Positions 1 through 10,305 of a DNA stretch of 64,000 bases are shown in pieces. Where the stretch lies: positions 89,217,904 to 89,281,903 of the forward strand of contig OY992538.1 of NCBI GenBank assembly GCA_963921195.1, read 5' to 3'. This DNA comes from Pegoplata infirma. Its lineage: Eukaryota > Arthropoda > Insecta > Diptera > Anthomyiidae. Made by a program: the position numbers and the translations under genes. The first letter of the stretch is position 1, and every line of letters starts with the position of its first letter. Below the pieces are notes generated by a model that was not told the DNA's origin, did not search any database, and saw only the letters and a list, made by a program, of their open reading frames with translations.

Positions 1-510
1 AAAATTAAAAGCTCATTTTAAATTTATTTTATTTTCTTGTGGTAAGGTTGTATGATTTTTTAGTTATTTACTTCGCGCCGAAAAAATCCTCAGCGATCCT
101 CAGTTCGATACAGTCTATATTTTTTCTTATATAGAATGGATCCAAACTTGCTCGAAATGATAAATGGCGAAATTACAGCTATATGAGGCATTCCACACCA
201 AATGTCCCGCTACAGAAAAACGTGTGTCCCGTAAATTTCTGAATAGGTTGTTTGGATAGCCCTATATTGGCACAAAAGATCCATAAGGGTCGCAGTGCCG
301 GCTGTTAGGGCTAGATCACCCCTTGAATAATAATAAATAGCCCTATATGGAACTAAGAAAATTGCGTTTTTGGTTTTTCAAATTTTCAAAAACTAGGCTT
401 TAGAGGCGTGGTCAAATATTGGAAAAATGATAAAATTTGTGGCGAGTTGCCTTGATTAAATATTTATCACATTAAAACGGAATGCACCACAATCTCAAAA
501 ATTTACATTC
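1..510. other. Unassigned AT-rich DNA
   Basis: No gene, tRNA or clear repeat boundary is visible. The stretch ends where the left arm of the next fold-back element begins. Confidence 0.5.
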
Positions 511-2779
511 CTATACATTAGACCACCCAAATTTGCAAAAGTATATTTTTGTTCGCTCCACCGGCAGTTTCTGATAGATTGGCCATAAAAAATAATATCT
601 GTGTAAGAACTGGATCTCTCGGTTGCATACAGGCCAGTCGATTTGAACTTTTGACCCCAAAAGTGACCTAAAAGCACTACAAAGCTTTTAAGAGCCATAA
701 CTCTTAAAATATGCGTGTTTCCAAAAAATACTATATAAGTTTTATTTTGCAGAATAAGAAAGCAAACATTTCCTTCATACAAATTTTTAGCCTAAGTCTA
801 AAACATCGTGGTGTTTTTCGCGGTTAAAATAAAAATTTATGTGAAGACTTCATTTAAAACGACCCTCGTTAAAATTTGGACGGAGACTCAAATAGTCGGT
901 ATCCATTATTTTGTAGAGTAAGATATGTAGTTTTCATAAACCAATTTCATTTGGAATTTATATGGGTAATTTCATTACAGAAGAGCCCAAAGCTGACTTT
1001 GAAGTTTCGATTATCCAAATGCTGTATACAAATTTGTAAAATTACTTTATTTTAAAGGACCCTCGTTAAAATTTTAATAGATTACAATCGGTTTCCATGA
1101 TTTTGAAGAGTTAAAAATGCAGATTTCAAACAAGTGTTGAAAAGTGCAGGCATTTTTAGCATTAATTGAAAACATGTTAGCAAAATACTATATGAAAAAT
1201 ACTTGGCATCTTATTACATTTGAACTTGAAGAATAAAAAAAAGTTATTACAGTAGAAAATTTCAATGAATTTCATGATTCGGATTGTATTCAAGTGGTCT
1301 GCCACACGTTAGATGCCTGGGGAAGTTTTAATAACTTGGCTGATTTTCAACTGATTTTAGTTTTTAGTACGTTATTAGAGAGGCATTTTACTCCAAATCA
1401 AAATTCTTTAACCACCTGAATTCAAATTTAACTTAAATACAAAAAAAAAAATGAGAAAACAGAAAAAAAAAATATTTTTCCTTGTAATCCGTTTTTTAAA
1501 ATTCAAGGCCGATGCGGGACGCCTTACCCATGTCCAATAAACCTAAATTTTTATGAGACATATTTTTACCAACAAATGAATGTATCTAGGGTAAGTTATG
1601 GTTAATGTCTTCCAATTTAATTATTTTGGAGCACCATATAAAATATACCAGAGTCTAAAAAAAACTGAAATTTTCAAAATTTGAAAAAAATATAACTAAT
1701 TGTGCTCACATCTCGAATTATGGATTAAAAATTGTGTAATTTAGAGTAGAATATTTAGACTTTTTAAAAAAAATCGAAGGTTTCGGACTTTTTCAAAAAT
1801 TCGATTTTAATTTTATACGTTAAAAAATAAGTGATAATTAATTCGAATAATTTTTAAATATTTTTTTTTTAACTACATTTAAATACAACAAAACGTCGTC
1901 TAACTTATTGTAAGATATTTATATTTTTTACTGGTCAAAATTAATGGAAAATTTCAATTTTTTATTTTTTTTTTTTTTTGAAAAAAAAAACACCATTTTA
2001 AAAAATTGATTACTCAACACCAACTTGGTACAAAAGTCTGAAAATTTGAGTGAAAGATGCATTTAAAACGTACTAAAATATATCAAAAAAAAATAATCGA
2101 ATGGGGTCGGGTCTAAAAGTGAGTGATTTGGCCTGGAATTCCCCAAATATTTTCCAAAAAGTACACATCTAACTCTTTAAAATCATTGAAACCGATTGTA
2201 TCCACTAAAATTTTAACGAGGGTCGTTTAAAATAAAGTAATTTCACAAATTTGTATACAGAATTTCAAAAATCTAAACCTCAAAGTCAGCTTTGGGCTCT
2301 TCTGTAATGAAATTAACCATATAAATTCCAAATGTAATTGGTTTATGAAAACTACATATCTTACTCTACAAAATAATGGATACCGACTATTTGAGTCTCC
2401 GTCCAAATTTTAACGAGGGTCGTTTTAAACACACATAAATTTTTATTTTAACCGCCAAAAACACCACGACGTCTTAGACTTAGGCTAAAAATTTGTATGA
2501 AGGAAATGTTTGCTTTCTTATTCTGCAAATTAAAACTTATGTAGTATTTTTTGGAAAAACGCATATTTTAAGAGTTATGGCACTTAAAAGCTTTTTAGTG
2601 CTTTTAGGTCACATTTTGGGTCAAAAGTTCAAATCGACTGGCCTGTATGCAACCGAGAGATGCAGTTCTTGCACAGATATTATTTTTTATGGCCAATCTA
2701 CCAGAAACTGCCGGTGGAGCGACCAAAAAAATACTTTTGCAAATCCCATACATTTTTTGGATGGTCTACTATACATATA
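511..2779. mobile_element. Fold-back element with about 600-bp inverted arms
   Basis: The segment 511 to about 1120 reappears inverted at about 2160-2779. The arms share GACCCTCGTTAAAATTT, a block with AGAAGAGCCCAAAGCTGA and CTGGCCTGTATGCAACCGAG, with scattered mismatches and small indels. The core, about 1121-2159, is AT-rich, contains poly-A and poly-T runs and has no credible ORF. Mirror-image short ORFs in the arms are a by-product of the inversion and not genes. No target duplication is clear at the outer ends. The right end abuts the retrotransposon piece starting at 2781. It could be a non-autonomous DNA transposon with long TIRs or a simple inverted duplication. Confidence 0.75.
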
Positions 2780-2780
2780 G

Positions 2781-3509
2781 TTTGGCGGAAATTGACTGTC
2801 TGGTTGACCATATAACAAATGTTTGTAATAGGTGCCTGGATGCGTCTTGCCCTTCTGCAAAGCCTAGAGGGAAAAAAAAGCCACCTTGGTGGTCAAATGA
2901 GTTGCAGACGAGCAGAGATTCCTGCAGAAAGCTCTTTAATAAGGCTAAATTTTCAAGAGCGGACGAGGACTGGTCTGCATACAGGCTGCAACTTAAGAGT
3001 GCTCAGAAATGCAAAATGTGATTCTTGGAAAACCTTCTGTGGAAACATAGAACACGTTTCTGAGGCATCCAGGCTGCGCAAGGTTCTGGCTTCTTCTCCT
3101 TGCACCCTGGGATACCTGAAAGATCCTAATGGGGTGTGGTCTTCCTCCAGTGGAGAGTCGCTGGATCTCCTTTTAAACACGCATTTTCCGGGCAATTCCA
3201 TGACGCCGTTTCAAGCTTTGGAACGTTCTGACGCCCAAGCATCTGAAATTGCTTCGGAAATAATAAATATGCCAACATTAATCTGGGCGATAAAAAGCTT
3301 CAGGCCCTATAAATCTCCGGGACCTGATGGTATAATCCCGGCTGAGTTGCAGCAAGTGTCGGACTATATAGCCCCGTTGCTGTATAATCTATACACAGCA
3401 TGCATCAACTGGTCGTATATTCCTTTAAAATGGAGGGATACCAGAGTCGTATTTATCCCGAAGGCTGGGAAAAGTTCCCACACAGCTCCGAAGGATTTCA
3501 GACCAATTA
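2781..3509 (+). pseudogene. LOA-like ORF2 piece 1: pre-RT linker and first RT motifs
   Basis: This encodes the linker between endonuclease and RT and the start of the RT domain. Recognisable stretches are KPPWWSNELQ, then SFRPYKSPGPDGIIPAELQ (the RT-0/1 region with the typical SPGPDGI) and the W..R....IPKAGK segment ending in DFRPI. The reading frame changes near 3010: the part up to about 3015 and the part after about 3005 lie in different frames, so a small indel has occurred. The piece is cut after DFRPI by the mariner at 3510, and the sense resumes at 4776. It is non-functional because it is truncated, frameshifted and interrupted. Confidence 0.85.
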
Positions 3510-4773
3510 AGGAGTGAGATCATAAAAATGTTAACACACATAAAGTTAAATAAAAAACAGACTACTGAATTTTAAGACTTCAAACGAAATTTTTATTAAA
3601 TAAAATTTAATACAAAATCATAACAAAAAAACCGCATGGAACTCTAACCACTACGAACAAAGGCTTTTATGGTAGTTTCTGTCACCTTTTTAGAGCAGGT
3701 GGTCCATCTACGTTTGAAATCTTGCATGTCCTGGGAGACCTTTTTTGTGCCCTTTAATTCTTTTTTAACAAGAGCCCAATATCTCTCCACTGGCCTGAGC
3801 TCCGGGCAGTTTGGTGGATTTGCCTCTCTTGGTACAAAAACCACATTATTATCATTATACCACTCCAGCGCTTTCTTGCTGTAGTGACAAGATGCTAAAT
3901 CGGGCCAAAAGTAAGTGGATACATTGTGCTGACTCAAGAACGGAAGAAGTCTCTTCTGCAAACACTCCTTGATATAAATTTCGCTGTTTATAGAGCCAGA
4001 TGTCACAAATGACTGGCTTCTTTGGCCGCAGCTACATATGGCTTGCCATACTAGGAATTTTTTGGGGAATTTCGTTTGCTTTTTTGACCGAAATTTTTCC
4101 GCAACATTTCCTCGAACATCGGAAACATAAAATTCTTGACCAGGGAGCTGCGCAAAATCAGCCAGGACATAAGTTTCGTCGTCCATTACACAACAGTTGT
4201 ATTTTTTTATAAAATTTGATTTCAATTTTCTAGCTCTGGTTTTGGCCTCCAAATTTTTAAAAGCGTTTCTATCGGGAACTTTTTGAACTTTTTAGGACTT
4301 TAGTCCCGCCTTACGTTTCACTTTACGTACAAAAAAGTCTGAGCATTGGGCTAACCGAGCTGTTTTTCTGCCAGATGTGTTAGGAGCTCTCTTAAGGATG
4401 CTTTTAACTTTATATGCCTTACCAATGTTACGATAACCAGTCGTTGTTCCTGTTCCCGGCTTCCTTTCAATTGTTAGGTGTTCCAGATACCTTTTTACCA
4501 CTTTTGAAACTGTTTGGCGGCATACATTAGTTTCTTTGGCAATTTTTTTGTATGTCCATGTTTGGTTTTGTTGAAAATATTTAATTATTTTTGAACGCAC
4601 TTTTCTTTCATCGTCCATTGTATAAAAAATTGCAAATTAAAACTCATGATGTAAATTAATTTATTAACTGACATATTTTTAAAATGTAAACTGCCGAAAA
4701 AAAAAAAATTTGGAAGCTTTACACCAAAGTTGTAGGCAAAAATGTGTGTTAACATTTTTATGATCTCACTCCT
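3510..4773 (-). mobile_element. IS630-Tc1-mariner element, DD37E (ITmD37E-like), 1264 bp
   Basis: The element is bounded by near-perfect inverted repeats of about 30 bp starting AGGAGTGAGATCATAAAAAT and is flanked by TA on both sides (3508-3509 and 4774-4775). Removing it and one TA restores the LINE reading DFRPI-SLSS. It contains one transposase gene on the minus strand, broken by one stop codon. The near-perfect TIRs and single lesion suggest a fairly young copy. Confidence 0.95.
3644..4618 (-). pseudogene. Mariner-type transposase (DD37E) with one in-frame stop
   Basis: The transposase would cut and rejoin the element ends at TA dinucleotides. It reads from ATG at 4618 to the stop at 3644 in one frame, about 325 codons, the usual length for the superfamily. 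The N-terminal part (residues about 1-110) is a helix-turn-helix DNA-binding region with ARKETN-like spacing (KKIAKETNVCRQTVSKVVKR). The catalytic acidic residues are visible as VMDDETY, then FWPDLASCHY, then CPELRPVERYW. The second D and the E are separated by 37 residues, the signature of the DD37E group described from mosquitoes. A TAA at 4292-4294 interrupts the frame after GLKS, and the frame continues directly as KVQKVPDRN. A tyrosine codon at that place would be typical, so a single nonsense change is the simplest cause. The copy is inactive as it stands. Confidence 0.92.
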
Positions 4774-4775
4774 TA

Positions 4776-5729
4776 GTCTGTCTTCCTTTTTGTTAAAGAC
4801 AATGGAACGAATGATAGACTCATATTTGCGTAGAGTGATTGACCCGAGGTTGCTTTCGACAAAGCAACATGCATACAGCAAGGGACGATCAACGGAAACA
4901 GCTCTTCATGAGCTCGTTGGTACCATCGAGAGCTCGCTTTCGGTAAAGGAGTACACTATGGTGGCCTTTCTTGATATTGAGGGGGCTTTTAATAATGTCA
5001 TCCCAGAATCGATAATATTGGCATTGTCTGGTCTGGGAGTAAAGCGTGAAATCGTTTTAATGGTGGAAAGCCTACTTGCCAGTAGACGTATAACGTCTGA
5101 ATTGGGAGCGTCCGTCATATCTCGATTTGTCAATAGGGGCACACCACAAGGAGGTGTTCTTTCGCCGCTTCTTTGGAACCTGTCACTGAATTCAATGCTA
5201 CTATCTCTAGAAGCACGTGGTTGTCATGTTGTCGCATATGCTGACGATGTCGCGATCGCGGTAAAGGGGAAGCATCTGCCAACATTGCGGGACATTCTTC
5301 AGGGTTCTTTGAAAGATCTGTCTAAATGGGCAAGAGACTGTGGTCTAGGAGTTAATCCTAGTAAAACAGAGCTTGTTTTGTTTACAAGGAAAAATAAGAT
5401 TCCTGCTTTTGATCCTATTTCTCTGGACGGTACTGAAATCACCTTCTCAGATGGAGCCAAGTATCTTGGAGTATTTCTAGATAGGAAGCTGAATTTCAGG
5501 CGTAATATTGAGGAACGGGTGAGAAAAGCAACGATTGCTTTGTATTCCTGTAAAAGGGCCATTGGAAAACGATGGGGTTTTAGCCCTCAAGTCGTTCATT
5601 GGATCTATACAGCAGTGGTGCGTCCAATTTTGCTGTATGGAATCATTGTCTGGTGGCCTGCTTTAGAAACAAAATCGAACTGTGTCTTTATCACGAAGGT
5701 ACAGAGAATGGCGTCAATGTGCATCACTG
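4776..5729 (+). pseudogene. LOA-like ORF2 piece 2: reverse transcriptase core
   Basis: This is the main RT domain of the host LINE. Landmarks in order are SLSSFLLKTMERMI, QHAYSKGRSTETALHEL, AFLDIEGAFNNV (first catalytic Asp), GTPQGGVLSPLLW, YADDVAIA (catalytic Asp pair), SKTELVLF, and the thumb region KYLGVFLDRKLNF. All RT catalytic aspartates are present and the frame is open through the piece. It begins right after the mariner target TA and is cut after ASMCIT by the TIR element at 5730. It is part of a broken element and has no start of its own. Confidence 0.92.
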
Positions 5730-6051
5730 CACTGAAAGAATTATTGTTCATTCCATCTATGAACAAATTTCATAAAACCAAATTCATAGAATCTATGAAA
5801 CAATTCATTGGCTGAATGAATATTCATTAGTATTCTGAAATTTTTCATAGAATTTTATTCATAGATTTTATTAAATTCATAGAAAAAATTCATAGAATTA
5901 ATGAATGTCATTCATAGAAGAAAATGCCATCAATATGCCATTTAATTTTTTAAATAATTAAAATAATGTTATTATAATTAAAACAGTTGAATAAATTTAT
6001 TAAAAAAAATAAAAAAAAAATAAAAAAACATTAAAAAAAAAAATTTTCATT

Positions 6052-6133
6052 GCTGCCCTGACCGGGGCTAGAACCCAAGACCTACCGGCTGAAGTGGCAA
6101 TTGTCGACGCCGTAGCTATCAGCGCCACCAAAG
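6052..6133 (-). other. tRNA-like module inside the TIR element
   Basis: Read on the minus strand it has a D-arm/A-box-like part (GCTGATAGCTACGGCGTCGA) and a B-box-like GGGTTCTAGCCCCGG. It is followed by a run of A on that strand. The pairing of the acceptor stem is not convincing, so this is a tRNA-derived relic or SINE head and not a gene. Confidence 0.45.
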
Positions 6134-6320
6134 AAGAAAAATCTCGCCAACTAACGCTTGGTTTTATAACGCTTCATTTTTGTAAATACACAAAATATTT
6201 GTTTTATACAAACACACACACAGCTTTTGGCAGAGCATTGTGACAGAGCAAAGACACAAACTTAATATGTTAGCAGAATATTATTCAAAATAGCTTTTAA
6301 GTGTTGTTACTTGTTTATAT

Positions 6321-6391
6321 AATTTAGCTAAGTGGTTAGACACTAAGCTTCACGAACAAGAGGTTCTATGTTCGAATCTCGGTGGGGATAA
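6321..6391 (+). other. tRNA-like module inside the TIR element
   Basis: The plus strand shows AGCTAAGTGGTTAGACA (A-box/D-arm-like) and GTTCGAATCTCGG (B-box-like), spaced as in a tRNA and followed by A-rich sequence. The T stem is imperfect and the acceptor does not close well. It is a tRNA-like relic. Confidence 0.45.
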
Positions 6392-6670
6392 GTTAAAAAA
6401 AAAATATAAATTTTTAAAAATAGAAAATAGTAAATAAATGAAATAATAAAAATAAAATAAAAAAAAATAAAATTGAAATAATAAAATAAATAAAAATAGA
6501 ATTGAATAATAATTTTTTTTCCATAGCCTATGAACTTTTTCATAGGTTTCTGGTTTCTATGAATTTGTTTCATAGATTCTATGAAGGGCATCATTGGCTC
6601 ACTTCTAATGATTTTTTTCATAGAATCAATGTACGTTTTCATAGCCGTAATGAACAAAATTCTTTCAGTG

Positions 6671-7404
6671 TGGTGCTCTTCGTACTACACCTACGGCTGC
6701 ATTAGAAATCCTCCTTCACCTGATACCCTTGGACATATTGGGTAGGCAGTATGCAGCTGCGTCGGCAATTCGACTTAATAGCACGCTGCAATGGAGGAGC
6801 AGCGATTGTGGCCATAGCGCGATCTTGAAAAAGATAACAATACCACAAAATGTGGATTGTGCTCCCTCTTTGAGCCTCTTTGAGCGCCACTTTACCACTA
6901 TGATACCATCCAGGGAGTCTTGGATGGGGGATACTCCGGGCAGTGGAGCTACCATAAATTTTTACACAGATGGATCGAGGCTGCACGAACAAGTGGGCTT
7001 TGGGGTCTATTCGGAAGAGCTTGGGTTGAGCCTGGCTCGTAGATTGCCAGATCATTGCAGTGTCTACCAGGCAGAGATGCTGGCAATAAAGGAAGTGGCT
7101 GACTGGTTGAGCTGCAATGTCTTGTCTACAACCGCAGTCAACATCTATACTGACAGTCAAGCCGCGGTCAAGTCCCTGGATTCAATGTTTCTGAAAACAA
7201 GATCTGCCCTTAACTGCAGCACGTCTTTAAATGAGATGGCCAAGCAGTTTAACATACGACTCATATGGGTTCCAGGGCACAGAGACATTCCAGGGAATTG
7301 CAAAGCCGATGAGCTTGCAAGACTAGGAACTACCTTACAGGTTCCAACAGAATTGGAATGTGTTGGTATGCCTCTAGAAACTTGCAAGCAAAACCTACGG
7401 CTTT

Positions 7405-7405
<1 letters not shown>
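6671..7405 (+). pseudogene. LOA-like ORF2 piece 3: RNase H domain
   Basis: This continues the host LINE after the TIR element as GALRTTPTAALEILLHLIPLD and then encodes an RNase H domain that would degrade the RNA template. Catalytic positions are all visible: FYTDGSRL (D), YQAEMLAIKE (E), IYTDSQAAVKSL (D) and WVPGHRDIPGNCKADELAR (H and last D). The frame is open to the next insertion. The piece is cut after CKQNLRL by the minus-strand LINE, whose poly-A tail is read here as poly-T. The intact catalytic set suggests that disruption came mainly from insertion, not long decay. Confidence 0.92.
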
Positions 7406-7441
<36 letters not shown>

Positions 7442-7512
7442 TTTATTAGTATTAAAAATACTTTAAATATTCCAAAATATTACATAAATTCATATTACAT
7501 TAGTTATAAGTT

Positions 7513-10302
7513 CTATATAAATAAATTGTATCTTACTACATTTGTACATTTTTTTCTAAATACATTGTAATTTCTTTCAAGTTTCATGTTGTTTGGTAAA
7601 TCATTGAACAATTTAAAGCCTTTATAAAAAAGGGATCTCTGCATATGTGTTGTCATGACTCTTTGGATTCGAAAATCTTCAGTATTTCTTAGTGCGTACG
7701 GTTGTACTTCTCCAACATATTTAATTTGATCGCATAGATATTCTGGAGCATCACCTTGTTTCATTTTTTTAATAAAAATTAAAGTGTTGAATTTCAGTCT
7801 TTGATTTATATTTAACCATTTTAGTTCTCCAAGCATTTCGTTGATGTGTTTATATCGATTGCATTTTAGTATAACCCTCATTGCTTTGTTTTGTAGTTTT
7901 TGCATTCTTTCTACCTGACTATCATTACAGCAAGTATATATTATTGTCGATCCGTATTCAAAATGTGGTTTAATTATTGTGTTATAAATATTTATTGCAG
8001 TTGTTTTTGATATTTTATTTCGTATTCTTTTAAAAAATCCGATTTTTTTCCCTATTTTTTTACAAGTATAGTCTATATGTTCTTTAAATTTTAAGTCTTT
8101 ATCTATTATAAATCCGAGATATTTTATGTGTTCAACTTTTTCTATTATTTTATCGTTAATTTTAAATATTGCTTCAGTGTTCATATTTATTTCAATTATT
8201 TTTGTTTTATTTTCGTTAAGTTTTAATTTATTCATTTTTAACCATGTATTAATTTTATTGATGTCATGGTACATATTTGCTCTGCAACTTTCATCATCAT
8301 CTCCTTCCGTGTATATTAATGTATCATCTGCGTAAAGGACCATTTCACTTCTATCTAATACCTTTGGCATGTCATTAATATATATAATAAATAAAAGAGC
8401 TCCCAAAATTGAGCCTTGTGGTACACCGAAATCATTTTCAATTTCATTTGACAAAACATTATTAACTTTAGTTATTTGCTTCCTATTTTTTAAATACGAC
8501 TCGAACCAATTTAATTCCGTACCTTGTATTCCATACATATAGAGTTTTTTCACCATAATTTGTCTGTCGATTGTTTCAAAGGCTCGTTTAAAATCTAAGA
8601 AAATTGCCATCACTTTTTTTGTTTTTTCTATATTTTTCCATTTACTTATTACATAATTTACAGTCGTTTCACATGAGTATTTTTTACGAAATCCTGATTG
8701 GTACTTTGACAATATAGAGTTTTCTTCAATATATTTTTCTAATTGTTCTTTGACAACTTTTTCCAAAATTTTTTCACAGGTTTTTAATGTGTTTATTGGC
8801 CGGTATTCTTCGCATTTATTTGTTTTTGTCACTTTTTCAATTGGTGTTATCATAGTTACTTTCCAATTTTCAGGGAATTCACCTGTATCTAACGATTTAT
8901 TTATAATTTTTAATATTGATTCTCCTGTTACGTTCCAGTTATCAAGAATGATTTTATTAGATATTTTATCACAGTCGGTTTTATTTTTCATATGTATAAT
9001 TATATTCTTAAGTTCTAAAATGTTTATTGCACGGAATTTGAATTGTTGGTTTATCACAGTTATTTGGTTTTCATATTGCTCATATTCTATGGAGTCTCTT
9101 ATTGCTTTAATACTATCTACAAAATAATTATTGAATTGACTAGCAATTTCTATATTATCCTTATATTCTACTTGGTTAAATATCACAGTTTTTATCACAT
9201 TATTGTTTTTTTTGATTACTAGATCTTTGATCTCTCTCCACATTTGTTTTTGATCACACGCATTGTTAATTTTATTATTAATGTATTTATTTTTTTCGTT
9301 TTCGATTTTCACTTTATATAAATTTCTTATTCTTTTGTAATTGGCCCATGCCTGATATGTATTTTCCAATTTTGCTGTTTGGTATTTAATTATTTTATCA
9401 TTTTTCATTAAACGTAATTCACTATTAAACCACCGATTTATATTGCTTTTTTCCCGTATAATTCTTTTATTAGTAAATTTTTGTATAGTTTCTTTAAAGC
9501 AATTATCAAATAAGGTTACATTTTCATTAATGTTTTTATTTTCATTGTATACCATATTTTTACTTAACTCTGTGTTAAATGTCTCTTTATTGTACTTAAA
9601 AATTTCTAGTTCTTGGTTGTCTATGTTGGTATAATAATTTTTTTCAGTTTTAATTAAAATATTTATCATTTCATGATCTGCTATTTTATCTGTAGTGCTG
9701 TTGTTTACTGATATATTACAATTATTTGTTATAACAAAGTCAATTATTGTTCTAGAATTTTTTGCTACTCTAGTATATTCACTAACTAATTGTCTAAGAC
9801 CATTATCATTTAGTATACATTCAAGTTGATTTTTATGTGCCGAATTTTTAGACCAATCAATATTAAAATCTCCTGTTATTAAAATATCACAGTTATAATC
9901 ACTTATTTCATCTAAAACTTCTTCAAAACTTTTACAAAACTCCGACTCTCCATAACTAGGCGATCTGTATATTGCAGCAATTATTATTTGATTGTCTTCA
10001 CATGTGGCTTTACATACTAAAATCCAGTATTTAACACCTTCTATCTTTTCAATAATTTTAGTTAGTTTCCATATCTTTTTAAAATAAATAATGACTCCAC
10101 CAGTTCTTGAAGAAGTAGAAAGCGACATAACATGATCATACCCTTGTAATATAATTTCATTTTCTTCTACGTCTTTTGTAATGTGGGTCTCCGAAAGTAT
10201 AAATAAGTCCGGGTTTTCTTTCGATGCAATGACTTCCACTTGATTATAATTATTTACCAATCCTTGTACATTTGTGTATAGAGCACGTATATTCTTTGAT
10301 TG
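7513..10302 (-). CDS. LINE ORF2: APE-type endonuclease and reverse transcriptase
   Basis: This enzyme nicks genomic DNA and copies the element RNA at the nick. The open frame runs from the codon after the ORF1 stop (10302) to 7513, about 930 codons. Endonuclease landmarks: NIRALYTN immediately after the stop, FILSETH, AIYRSPS, ITGDFNIDW and ADHEMI. RT landmarks: EEYRPINTLKTCEK, YQSGFRKKYSCETT, IFLDFKRAFETID, GVPQGSILGALLF, YADDTLIY and KYLGFIIDKDLKF. No RNase H follows. There is no ATG between the ORF1 stop and the catalytic start of the endonuclease, and the first candidate near 10260 is TTG. Expression must therefore use readthrough, reinitiation at a non-AUG codon, or the stop is a mutation. 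The clade is CR1 or jockey group and not resolved further. Confidence 0.93.
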   Translation of the reverse strand, partial: QSKNIRALYTNVQGLVNNYNQVEVIASKENPDLFILSETHITKDVEENEIILQGYDHVMSLSTSSRTGGVIIYFKKIWKLTKIIEKIEGVKYWILVCKATCEDNQIIIAAIYRSPSYGESEFCKSFEEVLDEISDYNCDILITGDFNIDWSKNSAHKNQLECILNDNGLRQLVSEYTRVAKNSRTIIDFVITNNCNISVNNSTTDKIADHEMINILIKTEKNYYTNIDNQELEIFKYNKETFNTELSKNMVYNENKNINENVTLFDNCFKETIQKFTNKRIIREKSNINRWFNSELRLMKNDKIIKYQTAKLENTYQAWANYKRIRNLYKVKIENEKNKYINNKINNACDQKQMWREIKDLVIKKNNNVIKTVIFNQVEYKDNIEIASQFNNYFVDSIKAIRDSIEYEQYENQITVINQQFKFRAINILELKNIIIHMKNKTDCDKISNKIILDNWNVTGESILKIINKSLDTGEFPENWKVTMITPIEKVTKTNKCEEYRPINTLKTCEKILEKVVKEQLEKYIEENSILSKYQSGFRKKYSCETTVNYVISKWKNIEKTKKVMAIFLDFKRAFETIDRQIMVKKLYMYGIQGTELNWFESYLKNRKQITKVNNVLSNEIENDFGVPQGSILGALLFIIYINDMPKVLDRSEMVLYADDTLIYTEGDDDESCRANMYHDINKINTWLKMNKLKLNENKTKIIEINMNTEAIFKINDKIIEKVEHIKYLGFIIDKDLKFKEHIDYTCKKIGKKIGFFKRIRNKISKTTAINIYNTIIKPHFEYGSTIIYTCCNDSQVERMQKLQNKAMRVILKCNRYKHINEMLGELKWLNINQRLKFNTLIFIKKMKQGDAPEYLCDQIKYVGEVQPYALRNTEDFRIQRVMTTHMQRSLFYKGFKLFNDLPNNMKLERNYNVFRKKCTNVVRYNLFI

Positions 10303-10305
10303 TTA
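10297..10305 (-). promoter_or_regulatory. In-frame TAA CAA TCA between ORF1 and ORF2
   Basis: The ORF1 stop is followed in the same frame by CAA and TCA, which fits the stop-CAR-YYA context known from tobacco mosaic virus-type readthrough. ORF2 sense begins within four codons (KNIRAL). That this is functional readthrough is inference. Confidence 0.5.

Larger units (their letters stand above)
5730..6670. mobile_element. Small TIR element with TTCATAGAATCTATGAA words
   Basis: The ends are CACTGAAAGAATTATTGTTCAT and its inverse ATGAACAAAATTCTTTCAGTG. Removing it with one of two flanking TG dinucleotides (5728-5729, 6671-6672) restores the LINE reading MCIT-GALRTTPT, so the target duplication appears to be the 2 bp TG. 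The interior is AT-rich and repeats palindromic words of the type TTCATAGAATCTATGAA near both ends, plus two tRNA-like modules. No transposase is present. A second copy starts at 47922, also next to TG. Confidence 0.85.

Noticed and set aside
495..782. A pair of matching 95-residue ORFs (also 2493-2780)
   Set aside because: They are the same sequence in the two inverted arms, with no family signature and no start context. A by-product of the inverted repeat.
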